Program-made: the position numbers and the translations under genes
Notes under the pieces: generated by a model
Told to the model about the DNA's origin: nothing
Seen by the model: only the letters and a program-made list of their open reading frames with translations
The model's database searches: none
In this document: positions 8,012 through 11,500 of the stretch, piece by piece
Layout of the letters: every line of letters starts with the position of its first letter
How positions within the stretch are numbered: position 1 is the first letter of the stretch
Source of the DNA: Cristatella mucedo
Taxonomy: Eukaryota; Bryozoa; Phylactolaemata; Cristatellidae
Assembly: GCA_009760855.2 (NCBI GenBank)
Contig: WPIO01000045.1
Coordinates: 1,271,001 to 1,282,500, forward strand
DNA: 11,500 nucleotides
Direction: 5' to 3'

Positions 8012-8171
8012 AGGGCCATCCCCTCGGCACGACCAGCTTTTGAGACGCTGCGCCGAGCAGCAGCGGCCGCCTCACGCCGCGTGCCTCGGGGCCGCAGCCG
8101 CCTCACGGTGGATGGCAGTAGTCGTGGCTCTCGGCTGTCGGTCGGTGCAGCTGTGCGGAAAGCCGCGACAC

Positions 8172-8321
8172 CTGCTCCTTGGCTGGCAGCCGGAAGAAAT
8201 CGCATGGCAGCTGGTCGCGTGGCAAGTGGCCGCCTTTGAAGATCTCCTCGAGCACCGCCTTGTAGTTGTTCCCGTTCATGACCTGACCCGAAAGGGCGAT
8301 GGTCTCTTCGACGTTGTACGC
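8172..8321 (-). CDS. JMJD4: JMJD4-like JmjC oxygenase, exon after the iron-binding His
   Basis: Exactly 50 codons, phase 0 at both ends, from acceptor ctgctgcag (minus strand) to donor gagcag/gtgtcg. It begins AYNVEETIALSGQVMNGNNY, which aligns with VHNLDDTISINHNWVNGFNL of human JMJD4 directly after the PSGWHHQ motif, and the preceding exon here ends PSGWPHQ. It continues KAVLEEIFKGGHLPRDQL and CDFFRLPAKEQ, more diverged. JMJD4 is a cytoplasmic Fe(II)/2-oxoglutarate oxygenase that hydroxylates eRF1 in human cells. The family's INHNW motif is replaced by LSGQV here, so activity is uncertain. The acceptor sits at the end of a CTG-repeat tract. The next exon is not resolved; a phase-compatible open frame starts at 8047. 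Confidence 0.78.
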
Positions 8322-8324
8322 CTG

Positions 8325-8354
8325 CAGCAGCAGCAGCAGCAGCAGCAGTAGCAG
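8325..8354 (+). repeat. (CAG)n repeat at a splice acceptor
   Basis: Eight CAG units and an interrupted end (tagcag). On the minus strand this is (CTG)n running straight into the acceptor ctgcag of the JMJD4-like exon ending at 8321. The repeat therefore provides the 3' splice-site tract. Confidence 0.95.
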
Positions 8355-8498
8355 CGGGACTCGGCCACAAACAAGGCAGGCCTGCAGGCGACCGGCAAGC
8401 AGTAATGGCAGCGACTGGTTGAGGCCATCTCCAAAGCACGTGCATCGGCTGTCAGGCTGCTGCTGCCAGTGCACGAGCCCGCTCGGTGCCTCGTCTAC

Positions 8499-8527
8499 GG
8501 AGGAGGAGGAGCAGCAGCAGCAGCAGC
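8499..8527 (+). repeat. (GGA)n (CAG)n compound repeat
   Basis: A short GGA run is followed by CAG units in the JMJD4-like intron. It is probably unstable in length. Confidence 0.9.
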
Positions 8528-8749
8528 GTCCTCGTCCTGCTCTCCCGGCCGGCTGCGGCGGCACAGCGATAGCGAGCAGTCGATCGGAGGCTGGTCACTA
8601 CGCAGCCGACCGCAGGCTGCCGGCGCGAGAGAGGTGGAGATAACTCGAAGCGCTACTGAGGGCATGCGCTGCTGTAGCTGGGTACAGCCGACGGTGTTGC
8701 TTTCACCTTTGCTGCCTCGAAGAAATGTGAGCAGACTTTCCATTCTATG

Positions 8750-8783
8750 TCAGTCAGTGCTCAGTCAGTCAGTCAGTGCTCAG
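8750..8783 (+). repeat. (CAGT)n imperfect tetranucleotide repeat
   Basis: Repeated cagt units are interrupted by gctcagt, immediately before a SINE copy at 8795. Confidence 0.9.
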
Positions 8784-8794
8784 CGTAATACGTG

Positions 8795-8956
8795 TGCTGA
8801 TTTGGCAGCCTCGTTTAGGTAGTTGCAAAGAGTAGTGCGTGGATGGCGGGAACCTTTCGCCTCACTTGCAGTGGGCAATAAAGAATTGCCTGCTGCAGGA
8901 CTCGAACTGTGACCCGCTTCGCGAAGTGTGAGCACCTTACAGAGCTGAGCTGAGAG
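8795..8956 (-). mobile_element. tRNA-derived SINE copy, minus orientation
   Basis: On the minus strand: gtaaggtgctcacacttcgc, a B-box-like agttcgagtcctgcagcagg, then caattctttattgcccactg. The far end (plus strand tgctgatttggcagcctc) matches the SINE at 1831. This is the fullest copy in the window, about 160 bp. Confidence 0.75.
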
Positions 8957-9309
8957 AGTGCGAGAGCCAAGCCTTTGCTCCTGCCCATCGGCATCGGGGC
9001 TTGGAGGAACCTGAGCTTGGACAAGGTTTGGATAAAAAGAAAACAAATTAATCACCCTGCAGAGACATCCGGCCAAGCCTGGCGTCGTCAGAACTGAGGC
9101 TGTCCTAGTTTGACTTAAGCGAGTCGATACAGTCAGGCAGAGGCTGTCAGCCTCCGCTAGGTATGGCCATAAGTGGGAGCTCTCACACACCCCCTTGCCC
9201 ATCGCTTGCAGCTTCAAAAACTACGTTCGTATGAGTTTTGTTTCCGAGCATATGGAATTAGGGTAACGTAAAAGTGAAGGTTTCCAGCTCAACGTAGAAC
9301 AACCTCATT

Positions 9310-9465
9310 TACACAGCAGCAGAAGAGCCACAGTGACAGCACTCCTGCTGCAAGCAGTCAATCAAAAAAGCTTGATTGATTCAGGACTCCCAACGGACAA
9401 CCTTAGGTATCGCGTTGTGAAGTGCAAACCCCTTACCCCTAGGCTAAGACCCTAGGGCCAAGATT
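9310..9465 (-). mobile_element. Degenerate tRNA-derived SINE copy, minus orientation
   Basis: It shares the layout of the other copies: ctgctgcaagcagtcaat, tcaggactcccaac, a degraded B box, then gtgaagtgcaaacccc and cttacccctaggctaag. In place of the gcaattctaaattgc stem of other copies it has an 8-bp palindrome, tcaatcaa/ttgattga (9358-9379). It is clearly older or rearranged. Confidence 0.55.
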
Positions 9466-9485
9466 ACCGGACGAGCTGCTACGAT

Positions 9486-9570
9486 CAAGGGCTGACTTAT
9501 AATTTGCTAAGAATTAATGTGCAAGGGCTAACTTATAACTTGTAAGGAGTTCTATGTACAAGCTGTAACC
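9486..9570. repeat. Tandem repeat, period 36-37 bp, about 2.3 copies
   Basis: Units start at 9486 (caagggctgacttataattt), 9522 (caagggctaacttataactt) and, partially, 9559 (caagctgtaacc). The units are diverged, so the duplication is not recent. Confidence 0.8.
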
Positions 9571-10045
9571 TTCGGATAGCCTGCAGCCTATCGGACCTTT
9601 ATATATTTACGTAGACGAACTTGTCGCTTCGCTTTTCATCGAGTAAAGAAGCGTTGCCCTACATTTCGCCGGCCCCTGCAAAAGCAGCCCATAATGTAAT
9701 CAACCTGTTTTACGAACTGGGTATTAGGTTCGAGTTTTGGGCAATGCTTAATCGCCCACTACACATAGGGTGTAAGCTGCTATGTCTGTTTTGCTGCTAC
9801 GTTTGTACAAAAGGCTGTTGAATCAGCTGCTCTTTGCTTCCTTACTTTTATTTGAATTTTCAGAAACTGTGGACGACTGTTACCACAACGGCTTCTCACC
9901 GAAGCTCGAGGCATAGATAGGTGAGGGGGTTCAGATTGATGTACAGGTACAGGGTAGCCTAAGATCCCTGCCTCGAAGGTTAGGTCAACGCAGATGCTAA
10001 GCTAAATCGCCCTGCCGACGGCCGTGGTTGTTGCAATGCTTGTGA

Positions 10046-10144
10046 TGCCCAGCGATCGCCCAGCCTTGTGCCCAGCGATCGGCACCATCGAGGTTGAGCA
10101 CGGGGCTCGTGGGGGCGCGGCTCGATCATGGGCGTGGCTCGATC
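10046..10144. repeat. Local short direct repeats
   Basis: tgcccagcgatcg occurs at 10046-10058 and 10069-10081 (period 23). ggcgcggctcgatc (10114-10127) is followed by ggcgtggctcgatc (10131-10144; period 17). Both pairs lie in the JMJD4-like intron. Confidence 0.9.
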
Positions 10145-10625
10145 GTTAGTGATTTCGTGGGCTGCAGGTACCAATGCTCTGGTGCTGCAGTGCAGTAGCT
10201 CACATGCTTCGACAGCCAGCAACTTGTTGCACAGGGCTAAGCTGGAGCTGAGGAGGGGCTGCCGACCGATGAAGAAAAGGTGACCACCAGGCAGATCGAC
10301 CAGAGCCGATGGGGCTGATGGGGGCCGAGGCCTGTTTGGTAGGCCTAGGTCGCCAACGGTAAAGTCGGCTGCCAGCAGTGCTCTGGTTTGGGCTAGGCAC
10401 GTATCTGCAGGCATGGGCAACAGTGAAATGGCGGACGGTCTTCCGATGCCCAGCACGATTTGGGATTTGTTCCTCCCCTTCCCCCCCACTGGCTGTAATG
10501 CAAATCCGACTAAATATTCGACTTCGTGAAGCTTCAATTCTTATCGCAAATAAGGTTACTGCGCTTAAAGGTTTGCAATTTAATTTTCAAGCCACTATGC
10601 ACTTTAATTGCCGATCAATGCACGG

Positions 10626-10703
10626 CAATAATAATAGTAATAGTAATAATAGTAATAATACATTTGATGTAGCACCCTCAGAGAACTCAACTGCACTTAC
10701 AGA
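10626..10703 (+). mobile_element. AAT-tailed hairpin repeat, copy 3 (truncated)
   Basis: Interrupted (AAT)n at 10626-10660 is followed by catttgatgtagcaccctca and gagaactcaactgca. The sequence then leaves the family, so the second hairpin arm and the 3' part are missing. Confidence 0.7.
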
Positions 10704-10921
10704 GCCGATACCTCAATTCATCGGAAATTGACGAGAAAGTGGGAGCTAAGCTTCAATTCTCTTCGCATAGAGAATTTGCTCTGTTTAAAGTGTGCCCACA
10801 TAATAGGGGCAAATGGGCAAATCTTCGTTAAAAGGCCTCGAGCCGATGTCATGCATGGGCAGCCGGCGACCCGACAGCTTGCCGAGGTGGCGCACTGCTC
10901 GCAGGAGCAGCAGCGCAGTAC

Positions 10922-11045
10922 CTGATGTGGCCAGCCGCTCGGAATGATCAGCAGCTCCCCGGCAGTCTGATCGAACTCGATGAGCTCCGAGTGCGAAAGC
11001 GCTTCCTGCCATTCTCGGCTCGCAGGATCAAAGGCATCGATTGGG
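10922..11045 (-). CDS. JMJD4: JMJD4-like JmjC oxygenase, exon with distal iron-binding His
   Basis: A 124-base minus-strand exon from acceptor ttatttccag to donor catcag/gtactg, starting on the third base of a codon and ending in phase 0. It reads PIDAFDPASREWQEAL, then LIEFDQTAGELLIIPSGWPH and Q. Human JMJD4 has LEITQEAGEMVFVPSGWHHQ here. The His of GWPH aligns with the distal Fe(II) ligand of JmjC oxygenases (the third residue of the HxD...H triad); it is kept, although the preceding His of the human motif is Pro. The HxD pair would lie upstream, beyond the window. The join to the 8172-8321 exon recreates the family order without a gap. HSPBAP1 and JMJD6 fit less well because they have GGWWH or PGWWH. 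Confidence 0.82.
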
Positions 11046-11064
11046 CTGGAAATAATAAATAGAC
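11046..11064 (-). other. Putative 19-nt intron
   Basis: On the minus strand gtctatttattatttccag starts with GT, ends in a pyrimidine-AG acceptor and is 19 bases long, so it breaks the frame if kept. Removing it joins EALQRRL to PIDAF in frame, mirroring EALRDRHGNLPYDV of human JMJD4. Retaining it gives a stop codon 23 bases downstream of it. An intron this short is far below the usual animal minimum; a base error or pseudogene frameshift is the alternative. Confidence 0.4.
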
Positions 11065-11098
11065 AGCCGTCGCTGCAGGGCCTCACTGCTCTCAGGGC
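11065..11098 (-). CDS. JMJD4: JMJD4-like, putative 34-base mini-exon
   Basis: It follows a gagtgctag acceptor on the minus strand. It starts in phase 1 and ends in phase 2 and reads (G)PESSEALQRR(L). Both phases match the neighbouring exons. It lines up with PPGQEEALRDR of human JMJD4, just after the core strand RKKWLLF. The evidence is short, so confidence is moderate. Confidence 0.45.
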
Positions 11099-11139
11099 CT
11101 AGCACTCCGCCGCATGGCTGAACAAACTGGTCATCGTGA

Positions 11140-11156
11140 CCCCCCCCCCCCCCCCC
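11140..11156 (+). repeat. C17 homopolymer in an intron
   Basis: Seventeen C on the plus strand are a G17 run in the pre-mRNA of the JMJD4-like gene. It lies in the 193-base intron 11099-11291. Confidence 0.9.
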
Positions 11157-11291
11157 GTCGCTCCAACAGAACTCGGACATGAAGCCGAACCACAGGCTGC
11201 GGGAGTGAGTACAAATGGTCATCGGCCAAGCTGTAAAGACAATGTATTTGCAATATCCTAAGCTACACAGCTCCATCAGGGCATGACTTAC

Positions 11292-11334
11292 CTAGGAAAA
11301 GCCACCGTGGTCCTGGCCCTGAGCAGTGCCTGCT
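11292..11334 (-). CDS. JMJD4: JMJD4-like, putative 43-base exon
   Basis: On the minus strand, between acceptor agctctgacag and a consensus donor cctag/gtaagt, a frame reads SRHCSGPGPRWLFL, ending in phase 1. The join to the next exon gives RWLFLGPESSEALQRR, which resembles KWLLFPPGQEEALRDR of human JMJD4. The amino part matches poorly (human NVCGRK). An in-frame TGA just upstream means the exon cannot start earlier than this acceptor. Exons further 5' are outside the window. Confidence 0.42.
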
Positions 11335-11407
11335 CTGTCAGAGCTCACGCTGCTGCCCGAGCTCACACTACTGCTCTATTGTAAGTTGATGCAGAGTTGC
11401 TCACGAC

Positions 11408-11500
11408 TCTTACCCCAGGGGTAAGGTGCTCACATTTCATGACCCAGATTGTGTAACCGAATCCCACAGTCCTACAGCAGGCAATTCTAAATTGCCAACT
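11408..11500 (+). mobile_element. tRNA-derived SINE copy, plus orientation, cut by window end
   Basis: Reads ccccaggggtaaggtgctca, catttcatgacccagattg, tcctacagcaggcaattcta, then aattgccaact at the edge. It matches the minus-strand copies at 1831 and 8795. The B box is disturbed (taaccgaatccc), so it is probably inactive. It lies in the next upstream intron of the JMJD4-like gene. Confidence 0.7.

Larger units (their letters stand above)
7507..8171. other. SUPT3H 3' UTR and convergent intergenic zone
   Basis: The first ~440 bases are likely SUPT3H 3' UTR, including G17 at 7760-7776 and AATAAA at 7938-7943. On the minus strand a frame stays open from 8047 (after an acceptor cggcgcag, phase 0) to a stop near 7565. 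It could be the last exon of the JMJD4-like gene, because its phase fits the donor at 8171/8172. Its sequence does not resemble the JMJD4 C-terminus and it crosses the perfect inverted repeat at 7954-8011, so I do not call it. Confidence 0.4.
8322..10921 (-). other. Large intron of the JMJD4-like gene
   Basis: This is the gap between two JMJD4-like exons whose products join without loss, so nothing coding is needed in between. It holds trinucleotide repeats (8325-8354, 8499-8527), a CAGT repeat (8750-8783), SINE copies (8795-8956, 9310-9465), tandem repeats (9486-9570, 10046-10144) and an AAT-tailed element (10626-10703). A 185-codon minus-strand frame (10537-9980) with some protein-like character (VDLPGGHLFFIGRQPLL) has no family match. 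I leave it uncalled. Confidence 0.6.

Noticed and set aside
7565-8047. Last JMJD4-like exon on the minus strand
   Set aside because: The phase fits but the sequence does not resemble the JMJD4 C-terminus and it spans the inverted repeat and G17 tract.
11157-11195. Minus-strand stretch LWFGFMSEFCWSD as the JMJD4 SWS strand exon
   Set aside because: It lies downstream of the exon that matches the next strand of the fold and its reading continues into the G17 run; more likely intron sequence.
1-11500. CRISPR arrays, phage or bacterial defence systems, viral genes
   Set aside because: No regularly spaced repeats, no operon-like gene packing, no reverse transcriptase or integrase motif; the coding content is spliced and animal-like.

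Overview
The window looks like nuclear DNA of an invertebrate animal. It carries GT-AG spliceosomal introns, exons whose splice phases join cleanly, tRNA-derived SINEs in both orientations, AAT-tailed hairpin repeats, many microsatellites and long G or C homopolymers. There are no operons and no bacterial-style genes. The mix of GC-rich, Ala/Ser/Gly-rich coding exons with repeat-filled introns would suit a repeat-rich lophotrochozoan such as a free-living flatworm, but that placement is a guess. All protein calls come from reading exons by eye and comparing them with remembered family motifs. No search was run.

Layout. 1-1668: no convincing gene; a tRNA-like fragment and three G/C homopolymer tracts. 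1669-1990: two tRNA-derived SINE copies in opposite orientation, making a large imperfect inverted repeat. 2229-5419 (+): a six-exon gene of unknown function, built from exons whose phases all agree, followed by an AATAAA at 5814. 6163-7506 (+): three exons encoding the C-terminal histone fold of SPT3/SUPT3H, a subunit of the SAGA coactivator, followed by an AATAAA at 7938. 7954-8011: a perfect 26-bp inverted repeat. 8172-11334 (-): four exons of a JMJD4-like JmjC 2-oxoglutarate oxygenase, running toward SUPT3H. Its 2.6-kb intron (8322-10921) holds two SINEs, an AAT-tailed element and several tandem repeats. The 5' part of this gene lies beyond the right edge, and its last exon(s) are not resolved.

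The two recognised genes converge tail to tail. SPT3 acts in chromatin and transcription; JMJD4 in other animals hydroxylates the translation termination factor eRF1. Their closeness is probably only positional. The main oddities are a putative 19-nt intron in the JMJD4-like gene, altered residues after its iron-binding histidine, the perfect hairpin between the two genes, and an SPT3 C-terminal half with no visible N-terminal half although the DNA just upstream is taken up by another same-strand gene.
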